A DNA stretch of 64,000 nucleotides, taken from NCBI GenBank assembly GCA_965183885.1, contig OZ238992.1, positions 1,240,001-1,304,000 of the forward strand, given 5' to 3'. The notes under the pieces were generated by a model. That model made no database searches. It was not told the DNA's origin and saw only the letters and a list, made by a program, of their open reading frames with translations. This document shows positions 8,073 to 15,878 of this stretch, piece by piece. This stretch comes from UWMA-0277 sp965183885. Lineage in GTDB: Bacteria > Bacteroidota > Bacteroidia > Flavobacteriales > BACL11. The first letter of the stretch is position 1; every line of letters starts with the position of its first letter. Both the position numbers and the translations under genes were made by a program.

Positions 8073-9167
8073 ATGAAGAATTGGTTTCGTATTGCGTGGT
8101 TGAATTTTATTGTTCTTGCTTTAGCAGGGGTAGTGTTGCGTTTATTTCCTTTTGTTTCTTTATCAGGAATTAATTTCTCTTTTCTTGTTCATGCACATTC
8201 GCATATTGCGTTATTAGGCTGGTTGTATAATGGGATATTGTTACTAGTTGTGCATTATTATTTTAGGCCATACTTTGGTGAACTTAAAGGAATGCTAATT
8301 GCATATCAGCTTAATATTATGTTAATGTTTATTGCCTTTACAATTCAGGGTTATGGTTTTTATGCAATTTTATTCTCGTCAATACAAATTATATTGAGTT
8401 ATGGAATTGTGATTAAGCTTATAAGTATTAAAAAACAAAATAAGCTTGTTGTACCTCATGCGATTAATATTGCAACTTTATTTTTTCTTGGCACTTCTTT
8501 TCTCCCATTCTTAGTTGCTGTTTTTAAAGTCTTAGGTTTATTTGCTGAGCATCAAAAAAGTTTAGTAAATGTTTATTTGTATTTGCAAACTAGTGGCTTT
8601 ATGCTATTTGCAATTTTAGGATTGGTACTTACAGCTTTAAAAGTGAAAGATAAAGTATTTGTAAAATCATTAAATTACATTGCTTTAACAGTATTTGTTT
8701 TGTTGATATTAGACTTAGGAATTACAGATCTACTGTTGGTAAAGGCATTCATTTTTATTGTAAGTCTTATTCAACTTTTTTGGATATTGAAGCTTAGAAA
8801 AATAGTGACAACTAATCTTATTTTTAAGTTATTGCTTTTTACTCTAGTGCTTAAAAGTATAGTGCAATTAATGGTATTGCATCCTGATTTTCAGTTATGG
8901 ATGCATAACAGATCTTTTGTCTTGGCTTACCTCCATGCTTTATTATTGGTAATGTTCTCAATTGCTTTGTGGCAGTTATTTATTGAAAGTAAATTTCTAG
9001 CGAAGAATAACTTTAAGTATGTTGTTTTTAGCTTGGGTGCAGTAGGAACCGTTTTGGTTTTAAGTATGCAGGGTTTTAGTCTGTTATCTTCTTCAATTCT
9101 GGAGTTACTTATTTTAGGTGTATTGATGTTTGTTGCATTACTGCTTTCAGTCTCAGATATTAAATAG
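8073..9167 (+). CDS. Polytopic membrane protein resembling a heme-copper oxidase subunit I
   Basis: 364 residues with about 11-12 hydrophobic helices and no cofactor domain. The helix HAHSHIALLGWLYNG (His40, His42, His44) and a later YLHALLLVMFSIALW resemble the His-bearing helices of NorB/cbb3-like subunits (HAHLALFGW type), but the protein is shorter than a true subunit I and I cannot identify all heme and copper ligands. Comparable proteins in Bacteroidota are usually left as hypothetical. The first in-frame start is a TTG at 8061; ATG at 8073 fits the -7 box. The 3' end overlaps the convergent zinc-finger gene by 8 bases. Confidence 0.75.
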   Translation: MKNWFRIAWLNFIVLALAGVVLRLFPFVSLSGINFSFLVHAHSHIALLGWLYNGILLLVVHYYFRPYFGELKGMLIAYQLNIMLMFIAFTIQGYGFYAILFSSIQIILSYGIVIKLISIKKQNKLVVPHAINIATLFFLGTSFLPFLVAVFKVLGLFAEHQKSLVNVYLYLQTSGFMLFAILGLVLTALKVKDKVFVKSLNYIALTVFVLLILDLGITDLLLVKAFIFIVSLIQLFWILKLRKIVTTNLIFKLLLFTLVLKSIVQLMVLHPDFQLWMHNRSFVLAYLHALLLVMFSIALWQLFIESKFLAKNNFKYVVFSLGAVGTVLVLSMQGFSLLSSSILELLILGVLMFVALLLSVSDIK

Positions 9168-9492
9168 CACAATTAACACAATGTTTGCTGTGGGGTCTTA
9201 TCATTAACCTTCCAAAAGGAATTGCTTGCTTACATTTAATGCAAGTTCCAAAATCGGTATCCGTAATTTTACTTTGCATCAGCAGTAGTTGTTGCATCTT
9301 GTTTTTAGCTGTATTGAGAGCAGCTTCTACTACGCTTTTGTTATTTATAGCATCCATTCTGGAAACTCTTCCGATAGCATTTTCAGGAGCTATGGGTTTA
9401 CAGAGTTCAGTATATTCCTCAATTTTATCTTGAGTGCTAGCAATCTCAGTAGCTAGTATGGTGCTTATTTTTTCAATTTGCTTTTTGTCCAT
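9160..9492 (-). CDS. DksA/TraR-family C4 zinc-finger protein
   Basis: 110 residues: a helical, coiled-coil-like N-terminal two-thirds followed by a DksA/TraR-type zinc finger with Cys84, Cys87, Cys105 and Cys108 (CIKC and CVNC). DksA-type proteins insert a coiled coil into the RNA polymerase secondary channel. Here the coiled-coil tip lacks an obvious DxxDxA signature, so the activity is uncertain. The gene is divergent from hldD, with only 38 bases between the start codons, and its tail overlaps the oxidase-like gene. Confidence 0.82.
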   Translation of the reverse strand: MDKKQIEKISTILATEIASTQDKIEEYTELCKPIAPENAIGRVSRMDAINNKSVVEAALNTAKNKMQQLLLMQSKITDTDFGTCIKCKQAIPFGRLMIRPHSKHCVNCAI

Positions 9493-9497
9493 TGCTA

Positions 9498-9505
9498 CAA
9501 ATGTA
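9498..9505 (-). promoter_or_regulatory. -7 element for the DksA/TraR-like gene
   Basis: Minus-strand TACATTTG (perfect TAnnTTTG) five bases before the start codon, implying a nearly leaderless mRNA. Confidence 0.55.
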
Positions 9506-9518
9506 TGGTTTTTTAATG

Positions 9519-9526
9519 TATTTTTG
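9519..9526 (+). promoter_or_regulatory. -7 element for hldD
   Basis: TATTTTTG (perfect TAnnTTTG) four bases before the ATG at 9531, 13 bases from the opposing -7 box at 9498-9505. The position rules out the TTG at 9492 as the start of hldD. Confidence 0.6.
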
Positions 9527-9530
9527 CATT

Positions 9531-10496
9531 ATGATAGTAGTTACAGGAGCAGCAGGTTTTATAGGGTCGTGTTTAGTAAGTAAGTTAAATAGCTTAGGAA
9601 ATACTAATTTGATTTTGGTTGATGATTTTTCTTTTATTCAAAAGAATAAGAATCTTGAAGGAAAACAATTCTATGAAAAGATTGAAAGAACAATTTTTGT
9701 TGATTGGCTAATAATTAATGCTAACAAGGTTGAGGCTGTTTATCATATTGGGGCACGAACTGATACCACAGAGTTTGATGTTGAGATTTTTGATACTTTG
9801 AACTTAAATTATTCTAAAAGTTTATGGGAGTTATGTACTCAGCATAATATTCCTTTTGTTTATGCTTCTTCAGCTGCTACTTATGGTATGGGAGAGCATG
9901 GTTTTGATGATAAGCATGAAATAGTGGAGCATCTAAAACCTCTTAATCCTTATGGGGATTCAAAAAATGATTTTGATAAGTGGGCATTACAGCAAGAAAA
10001 AGCACCTCCTTTTTGGGCTGGGTTTAAGTTCTTTAATGTTTACGGTCCTAATGAGTTTCATAAAGGCAGAATGGCATCAGTTATTTTTCATGCTGTAAAT
10101 CAGATTGAGCAAACTGGAGGGATGAAGTTATTTCGTTCTCATAATGCTGACTATAAAGATGGTGAGCAATTGCGTGATTTTGTTTATGTAAAAGATGTAG
10201 TAGAGGTGCTTACCTTTATGATGCAAACGCAGAAGGAAAACGGGTTGTATAATTTAGGTAGTGGAAAGGCAAGAACCTTTAATGCTTTGGTAGAAGCTAC
10301 TTTTACAGCTATGAACCTAAAGAGTAAAATAAGTTATATTGACACCCCTTTAGATATTAGGGATAAGTATCAGTACTATACTGAGGCTAATATGAGTAAG
10401 TTGAAAAATGTAGGTTATACTAAGAGTTTTACAAGTTTAGAAGATGGTGTGCTCGATTATGTAAAACACTATTTGCTAGATAAGAAGTATTACTAA
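9531..10496 (+). CDS. hldD: ADP-L-glycero-D-manno-heptose 6-epimerase
   Basis: 321 residues from the ATG at 9531, an extended short-chain dehydrogenase. Epimerises ADP-D,D-heptose to ADP-L,D-heptose for the LPS inner core. Landmarks are the N-terminal Rossmann VTGAAGFIGSCL, YHIGARTDTTEFD, the catalytic SSAATYG and YGDSKNDFDKW (Tyr-x3-Lys), and the family hallmark YGPNEFHKGRMASV, followed by LRDFVYVKDVV. The frame could open at a TTG at 9492, but the -7 box at 9519-9526 and the need for Met before IVVTGAAG support 9531. The stop codon interlocks with that of merR. No other LPS gene is nearby. Confidence 0.95.
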   Translation: MIVVTGAAGFIGSCLVSKLNSLGNTNLILVDDFSFIQKNKNLEGKQFYEKIERTIFVDWLIINANKVEAVYHIGARTDTTEFDVEIFDTLNLNYSKSLWELCTQHNIPFVYASSAATYGMGEHGFDDKHEIVEHLKPLNPYGDSKNDFDKWALQQEKAPPFWAGFKFFNVYGPNEFHKGRMASVIFHAVNQIEQTGGMKLFRSHNADYKDGEQLRDFVYVKDVVEVLTFMMQTQKENGLYNLGSGKARTFNALVEATFTAMNLKSKISYIDTPLDIRDKYQYYTEANMSKLKNVGYTKSFTSLEDGVLDYVKHYLLDKKYY

Positions 10497-10828
10497 AGCT
10501 CTTCTCGTAGTTTTACTAAAAAGGATCTGATGTCCTTTAGGTGGTTGATAACTTCTACTGTGTCAACAGTATCGCTTTTATTCTCTTTTAATTTTTGTTT
10601 TGCGCCTTCTAATGTAAACCCTCTTTCTTTAACTAGATGGTAGATAATAGTAAGATTCTCAACATCCTTTCTAGTAAACATTCGGTTTCCTTTCTTGTTT
10701 TTCTTTGGTTTTAGAATGTCAAATTCTTTTTCCCAAAATCGAATTAAGGAAACATTAACATCAAACATGCTTGCTACTTCCCCAATTTTATAGAATAACT
10801 TTTCGGTAGGTTTTGCTTTGTAAGGCAT
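10493..10828 (-). CDS. MerR-family transcriptional regulator
   Basis: 111 residues. The N-terminal half is a MerR winged helix: YKIGEVASMFDVNVSLIRFWEKEF (helix-turn-helix), then KKNKKGNRMFTRKDVENLTIIYHLVKERGFTLEGAKQKLKEN (wing and dimerisation entry). The effector region is very short, with no Cys for metals, as in the small MerR-like proteins of Bacteroidota. It starts on the last base of the M23 peptidase stop (ATG and TGA share bases), so the two are translationally coupled. Target genes unknown. Confidence 0.9.
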   Translation of the reverse strand: MPYKAKPTEKLFYKIGEVASMFDVNVSLIRFWEKEFDILKPKKNKKGNRMFTRKDVENLTIIYHLVKERGFTLEGAKQKLKENKSDTVDTVEVINHLKDIRSFLVKLREEL

Positions 10829-11799
10829 TAGTCGAATGATTGGTTTGATTGAGAAGATATTTCTAACATTTTCTCATATTCCTCAGGGTTAAGGTCGTTG
10901 TAGTAGAAATTGACAGGATTTATCTTTCTTCCATCTTTATGTACCTCGTAATGTAGGTGAGGTGCTACTGAAGTTCCTGTGCTTCCAACATAACCAATCA
11001 CTTCTCCTCTTTTAACTTTTTGCCCACGTCTAACAATATATTTTGTCATGTGAGCATAAAGTGTTTTATAACCATATCCATGATCAATAACTACATGATT
11101 ACCATACCCTCTTCGGCTTTTTCTTACTTTAGATATTTTCCCATCACCAGTAGCATAAATAGGAGTTCCTGTTTTTGCAGAAAAATCCATACCTGCGTGC
11201 ATTTTCCTAGTTTTATACACAGGATGGATACGATAACCAAATCCGCTTGCCATTCTTTTCAAATCTTTATTAGACACAGGCTGAATAGCAGGTAATGCAG
11301 CTAGCATATCAGCTTTATTTTTTGCTAATTCAATAATATCATCATAGGATTTTGACTGGATATAAAGCTGTTTTGAAATTTGATCTATTTTTTCACTTGT
11401 ATTTATAATAAGTTCAGAATTATCATATCCTTTTAAGTTTTGATAGCGATTTACTCCACCATATCCTGCTTTTCGTATACTATTTGGTATTGGGTCTGCT
11501 TCAAAAATTACTCTATAAATATTATCATCGCGATTTTGAATGTCATCTAAAACGATTTCAACTTGCTTCATTTTATCATCTACAATAGCATATTGCTCGC
11601 TTAGCTGCTCTATCTCCCTATTCAATCTTTTCTCTTTAGGACTGTCAAAAAATTGGAAGAAAATAAGCACCATTACTAAACCTGTAAACCCACTCCCCAT
11701 TAAGAAATAGAAGAAGCGTTTTAGCTTCATTAATGGACTAAGTTCAATTCGTTTGTAACTTAGTGTTTTAGTGTCGTAATAATATTTTATTTTAGCCAT
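10828..11799 (-). CDS. M23-family (LytM) cell-wall metallopeptidase
   Basis: 323 residues: a single N-terminal transmembrane helix (about 30-50), a coiled-coil stalk (about 55-90), and a C-terminal LytM/M23 domain in the periplasm. The domain has the zinc ligands in MHAGMDFSAKTGTPIYA (HxxxD) and the catalytic HLHYEVHKDG, plus the usual GYGNHVVIDHGYGYKTLYAHM core, so it is predicted to be an active peptidoglycan endopeptidase rather than a degenerate NlpD/EnvC-like activator. This membrane-anchored architecture is typical of Bacteroidota. It forms an operon with the downstream MerR gene. Confidence 0.93.
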   Translation of the reverse strand: MAKIKYYYDTKTLSYKRIELSPLMKLKRFFYFLMGSGFTGLVMVLIFFQFFDSPKEKRLNREIEQLSEQYAIVDDKMKQVEIVLDDIQNRDDNIYRVIFEADPIPNSIRKAGYGGVNRYQNLKGYDNSELIINTSEKIDQISKQLYIQSKSYDDIIELAKNKADMLAALPAIQPVSNKDLKRMASGFGYRIHPVYKTRKMHAGMDFSAKTGTPIYATGDGKISKVRKSRRGYGNHVVIDHGYGYKTLYAHMTKYIVRRGQKVKRGEVIGYVGSTGTSVAPHLHYEVHKDGRKINPVNFYYNDLNPEEYEKMLEISSQSNQSFD

Positions 11800-11815
11800 C
11801 TGAAAAAAGTTGTGG

Positions 11816-11823
11816 CAAATTTA
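11816..11823 (-). promoter_or_regulatory. -7 element for the M23 peptidase-merR operon
   Basis: Minus-strand TAAATTTG (perfect TAnnTTTG) 16 bases before the start codon; only a weak -33 (GATG) at 19 bases. Confidence 0.5.
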
Positions 11824-11893
11824 AGAATTTAACATTAGATAACATCTTAAAGCTTCTTGATTTCTAACAACTTATTGTGAATTTCGAAAAAAT

Positions 11894-14500
11894 ATGCAAA
11901 TGAAAGCTAATACGCTTAGACAGTTATACTTAGATTTTTTAAAATCGAAACAACATAAAATAGTTGCTTCAGCTCCTATGGTTGTAAAAAATGACCCTAC
12001 TTTAATGTTTACAAATGCAGGGATGAATCAATTTAAGGATATTTTTTTAGGAGATTCTGAGCCTAAAGATTTACGTCTTGCAAATTCACAAAAATGTTTG
12101 CGTGTTTCTGGTAAACATAATGATTTGGAAGAAGTAGGACATGATACTTACCATCACACAATGTTTGAAATGCTAGGGTCATGGAGTTTTGGAGATTATT
12201 TTAAAGAAGAAGCAATTGATTGGGCTTGGGAATTCCTAACTCAAGAATGTAAACTGGATAAAGATAGGTTATATGTAACTGTATTTGAAGGCGATACTAC
12301 AGATAAGCTTGAAAAAGATAATGAAGCTTATTCTTTTTGGGCAAAGTATTTGCCTGCAGATAGAATTTTAAATGGGAATAAGAAGGATAATTTCTGGGAA
12401 ATGGGAGAAACAGGACCTTGCGGACCTTGTTCAGAAATTCATTTTGATAATAGAGTAGTTGCTGAGAGAGCAGAAGTTGATGGAACTACTTTAGTAAATG
12501 AAGATCATCCACAGGTGATTGAGATTTGGAACTTAGTTTTTATGCAGTATAATAGGTTTGCTGATGGAAGTCTTAAAGCATTGCCTAGTAAACATGTTGA
12601 TACAGGAATGGGCTTTGAGCGTTTAGCAATGATTATGCAAGGGGTACAATCTAACTATGATACTGATATTTTTCAGCCTATGATACAGGTAATTGCTAAG
12701 AAAGCAGGTCTTACTTATGGTAAAGATGAGAAACAGGATATTGCTATGCGTGTAATTGCAGATCATGTTAGAGCAATAGCTTTCTCTATTGCAGATGGGC
12801 AATTGCCTTCAAATGTAAAAGCAGGTTATGTTATCAGAAGAATTTTAAGAAGGGCAGTGCGCTATGCTTATACTTTCTTAAATTTAAAAACAGCTTTTAT
12901 GTATAAGTTAGTTGAAGTATTGGCTGAGCAAATGCAAGAGCAGTTTACTGAGCTTTCAGCACAGAAGGAATTAATACAGAAAGTGGTAAAAGAAGAAGAA
13001 GAGTCTTTCTTAAGAACTCTAGCTGATGGTTTAAAAAGAATTAACCAAATGATTCTTACTTCAAAAGGAAGTATATCAGGAAAGGAGGTGTTTGAATTAT
13101 ATGACACCTATGGTTTTCCGGCGGATTTAACAGCTTTAATTTTAAGCGAACAAAACTTAAGTTTTAATCAAGATGATTTTGATGCAGCAATGCAAGAGCA
13201 AAAAGACAGATCGAAACAAGCAGGAAAAGTAGAAAAAGGAGATTGGGAAGTATTATTATCAGATGTAGAAGAAACATTTTTAGGACATAATACTTTAGCA
13301 ACAGAATTAAGAATTAGTAGGTATAGAAAAGTAAAAACTAAAGATGGAGAGCAGTTTCAATTGGTATTTGATAATACTCCATTTTATGCCGAAGGAGGAG
13401 GGCAAGTAGGAGATACAGGTAGTATTACAAATGCTGATGAGCAAATAACAATTCTTGATACAAAGAAAGAGAATAAGCTTATTGTTCATTTTGCAAATGA
13501 GCTTCCTAAAAATTTAGATGCAACTTTTTCAGCACAAGTAAATGTTGCTGATAGGTTAGCTTCTGCACGTAATCATACGGCTACACATCTATTGCATGAG
13601 GCTTTAAGAACGGTATTGGGAGAGCATGTTTCTCAGAAAGGCTCATTAGTTAACCCTAGTTATTTGCGTTTTGATTTCACTCATTTTTCTAAGATTACTG
13701 CTGAGGAGTTAAAACAAATTGAAACAATAGTAAATACTAAGATACTAGCAAATATTAGCTTAAAAGAATATGTTGATTTGCCTTTAGCTGAGGCAGAAAG
13801 TATGGGTGCTATTATGTTATTTGGAGAGAAGTATGAGGAGCTAGTGCGTATGATTGCATTTGAAAGTTCAAAAGAGCTTTGTGGAGGTAGTCATGTTGGT
13901 GCAACAGGTGAAATAGGCTTGTTTAAGATTTTATCAGAAGGTTCTATTTCTTCGGGGATAAGAAGGGTAGAGGCTACAACAGGAATTAATGCCTTAAATT
14001 ACTTAAATGAAAAAGAAGATTTAGTAGCAGCTATAGGAGAGATTGTAAAAAATAAAGACCTTAAGAAAGGAGTGGCTCAGTTAGTGGCAAATAATAAACA
14101 ATTAGAAAAACAAATTACAACACTTAAGAAAGCAAATGCAGGAAATGTAAAAGATGATTTGTTAAAGTCAGCAATTGATAATAATGGAGTGCGTTTTATT
14201 GCTCAGGAAGTAGATATGGATGCTGAGGATATGAAAAATCTTTCTTTTGCACTTCGTAAAGAAACAAACTTAGTATTAGTTTTAGCTGCTAAGAATGATG
14301 CTAAGGCTTTATTAACAGTAATGCTTACTGATGATATAGTTGAGAAAGGTTTAAATGCAGGAGCAATGATTAGAGAAATTGCTAAAGAGATACAAGGAGG
14401 TGGAGGTGGACAAGCTTTCTTTGCTACGGCTGGTGGCGCTAAGCCTGAAGGTATAAAAAATGCCTTGGATAAGGCATCGCAATTAGTTAGTGAATTATAA
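11894..14500 (+). CDS. alaS: Alanyl-tRNA synthetase
   Basis: 868 residues, full length. Class II catalytic core at the N-terminus (DPTLMFTNAGMNQFKDIFLG; RVSGKHNDLEEVG), tRNA-recognition middle (RRILRRAVRYA), then the editing domain with zinc ligands in HTATHLLHEAL and CGGSHVGATGEIG, and a C-Ala domain ending with the Gly-rich GGGGGQAFFATAGG. Charges tRNA-Ala and hydrolyses mischarged Ser or Gly. ATG 11894 is taken as start; a second in-frame ATG lies two codons later. No clear TAnnTTTG promoter is visible upstream. A shared terminator separates it from the convergent porin-like gene. Confidence 0.98.
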   Translation: MQMKANTLRQLYLDFLKSKQHKIVASAPMVVKNDPTLMFTNAGMNQFKDIFLGDSEPKDLRLANSQKCLRVSGKHNDLEEVGHDTYHHTMFEMLGSWSFGDYFKEEAIDWAWEFLTQECKLDKDRLYVTVFEGDTTDKLEKDNEAYSFWAKYLPADRILNGNKKDNFWEMGETGPCGPCSEIHFDNRVVAERAEVDGTTLVNEDHPQVIEIWNLVFMQYNRFADGSLKALPSKHVDTGMGFERLAMIMQGVQSNYDTDIFQPMIQVIAKKAGLTYGKDEKQDIAMRVIADHVRAIAFSIADGQLPSNVKAGYVIRRILRRAVRYAYTFLNLKTAFMYKLVEVLAEQMQEQFTELSAQKELIQKVVKEEEESFLRTLADGLKRINQMILTSKGSISGKEVFELYDTYGFPADLTALILSEQNLSFNQDDFDAAMQEQKDRSKQAGKVEKGDWEVLLSDVEETFLGHNTLATELRISRYRKVKTKDGEQFQLVFDNTPFYAEGGGQVGDTGSITNADEQITILDTKKENKLIVHFANELPKNLDATFSAQVNVADRLASARNHTATHLLHEALRTVLGEHVSQKGSLVNPSYLRFDFTHFSKITAEELKQIETIVNTKILANISLKEYVDLPLAEAESMGAIMLFGEKYEELVRMIAFESSKELCGGSHVGATGEIGLFKILSEGSISSGIRRVEATTGINALNYLNEKEDLVAAIGEIVKNKDLKKGVAQLVANNKQLEKQITTLKKANAGNVKDDLLKSAIDNNGVRFIAQEVDMDAEDMKNLSFALRKETNLVLVLAAKNDAKALLTVMLTDDIVEKGLNAGAMIREIAKEIQGGGGGQAFFATAGGAKPEGIKNALDKASQLVSEL

Positions 14501-14518
14501 GTTTTAAATTATTAGCAT

Positions 14519-14552
14519 AAAAAAAAGGACTGCATTTGCAGTCCTTTTTTTA
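14519..14552. terminator. Bidirectional terminator between alaS and the porin-like gene
   Basis: GGACTGCA pairs with TGCAGTCC, flanked by a run of A on the left and T on the right, so it can stop transcription from both convergent genes. Confidence 0.9.
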
Positions 14553-14571
14553 TTTGTTTTATGCTAGGTAA

Positions 14572-15654
14572 TTATGGTCTTACCGATAAAGTTAACCAAG
14601 TGTACTTAACAGCATCAGCATCACCTTCAGTGTCAGTTGCATATCTTAATCCTACAGTTGCATTGTCACTAATAGTGTATCCTAATGAGATGTCCATTAC
14701 ATTTCTTTTGTAGTCAGCATTTTCAGAGTTAGAAACCATGTGGTATCCTAATCCTAAGTTAAGACTGTTGTAAGCATAAGCAACATCAACAGCGATATCT
14801 TGGTCACTAGCTCCTAAGTAACCCATGTTACCGTTAGCCCAACCACCACTCATATTAGTTCCTGCCATGTTAAATCCGTTTTCACCGTATTTAGCAAAGC
14901 TTACACCAGCAGATAAGTCATCCATTACTTGGTAAGTTGCACCAATATTCATCATATCTTGGTCAACATACTCTCCTGCAGCATCCATTACATATCCAGA
15001 GTTCATGTTGTAAGAAACAGCTAAGTTTAAAGCTCCATCCATTAATCCATATCCAAGGTCAAGACCCATAGCTGAAGTTGCTTCATTCTCTGTTCCAGCA
15101 TCAGTAGATGATCCCATCATGTATAATAAGTTGATGTTTAAACCTGAAATCTCTTTGTCAGCATTTACATAAATATTAGTTCCACTAGTTACTGTACTGT
15201 CAGGTGCTCCATTATTTGCAGAAGCATAACCTACAGTTAATCCTAAGAAATCATTGTTAATTCCAAACTTAAGACCATCCCAAGTAGTTCTGTTAGCTGC
15301 CCATTGGTTGCTAGACATTAAAGCTCCTGATCCGTAATCTAAAGCCATACGTCCAGCAGTTAAGTTAACATAACCCATTAATAGGTTATTAGCAGAAGCA
15401 TAAGCTTCGTATACGCTTAGAGATGCTTCAGAACCAGTTTTTAGCATGTAGTTAACATCAGTACTTCCATGAATACCCCAGTCATCACCTCCCCAAGTAG
15501 CACCTAAAGTAGCTCTCTGGTAAGTAAGCATTCTGCTTTCATCTCCACCCATATCAATTCTTGTTCTTGAATCAACATTCCAGTCTTGTGCAGAAGCAAC
15601 AGTTGTCATTAGCCCTAAACTAAGTGCTAATATGTTTCGTAAATTTTTTTTCAT
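14572..15654 (-). CDS. Porin-like outer-membrane beta-barrel protein
   Basis: 360 residues: a clean signal peptide (cleavage probably after VASA, residue 22) followed throughout by alternating hydrophobic/polar strands separated by Gly/Asn/Asp-rich turns (for example LDLGYGLMDGALNLAVSYNM), ending in LTLSVRP. This is the pattern of a 14-18-strand general porin. It resembles the Gram-negative porin superfamily in style only; I do not recognise a specific family. It contains no Cys and 22 Met, and is acidic. A -7 box, strong terminator and solitary position fit an abundant single-gene envelope protein. Substrate unknown. Confidence 0.75.
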   Translation of the reverse strand: MKKNLRNILALSLGLMTTVASAQDWNVDSRTRIDMGGDESRMLTYQRATLGATWGGDDWGIHGSTDVNYMLKTGSEASLSVYEAYASANNLLMGYVNLTAGRMALDYGSGALMSSNQWAANRTTWDGLKFGINNDFLGLTVGYASANNGAPDSTVTSGTNIYVNADKEISGLNINLLYMMGSSTDAGTENEATSAMGLDLGYGLMDGALNLAVSYNMNSGYVMDAAGEYVDQDMMNIGATYQVMDDLSAGVSFAKYGENGFNMAGTNMSGGWANGNMGYLGASDQDIAVDVAYAYNSLNLGLGYHMVSNSENADYKRNVMDISLGYTISDNATVGLRYATDTEGDADAVKYTWLTLSVRP

Positions 15655-15682
15655 TGTATATTTTTTTTGGTTAATACAAGGG

Positions 15683-15690
15683 CAAAGATA
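15683..15690 (-). promoter_or_regulatory. -7 element for the porin-like gene
   Basis: Minus-strand TATCTTTG (perfect TAnnTTTG) 28 bases before the ATG; no clear -33. Confidence 0.5.
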
Positions 15691-15762
15691 TAAGACTAAA
15701 TGAGATAGAGCCTGTTAAAACATCTACCTTATGAACAATCGTATGTTTGTATATATGTTAAT

Positions 15763-15779
15763 TGTCTGAAAATCAGACA
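15763..15779. promoter_or_regulatory. 7-bp inverted repeat upstream of the porin-like gene
   Basis: TGTCTGA-AAA-TCAGACA, perfect arms with a 3-base spacer, in the longest intergenic gap of the window (15655-15878). No T-run follows on either strand, so a regulator site is more likely than a terminator. A second weaker hairpin, TTATCTT/AAGATAA, is at 15822-15840. Confidence 0.35.
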
Positions 15780-15878
15780 GCTCAGATGTTAACTGTTTTT
15801 GGGTTAAATACAGCTAAATTTTTATCTTTATTTAAGATAATGATAAAAAAAGAGTATACTTAGTTAATGCAAGGTTGG

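Noticed and set aside
9492..9530. TTG at 9492 as start of hldD
   Set aside because: The added 13 residues (LQMYGFLMYFCI region) precede the Rossmann motif and lie upstream of the -7 box at 9519-9526.
15822..15840. TTATCTT-TATTT-AAGATAA hairpin as a terminator of natB
   Set aside because: No T-run follows on the minus strand and the stem is all A/T apart from one pair; kept only as a note in the gap description.
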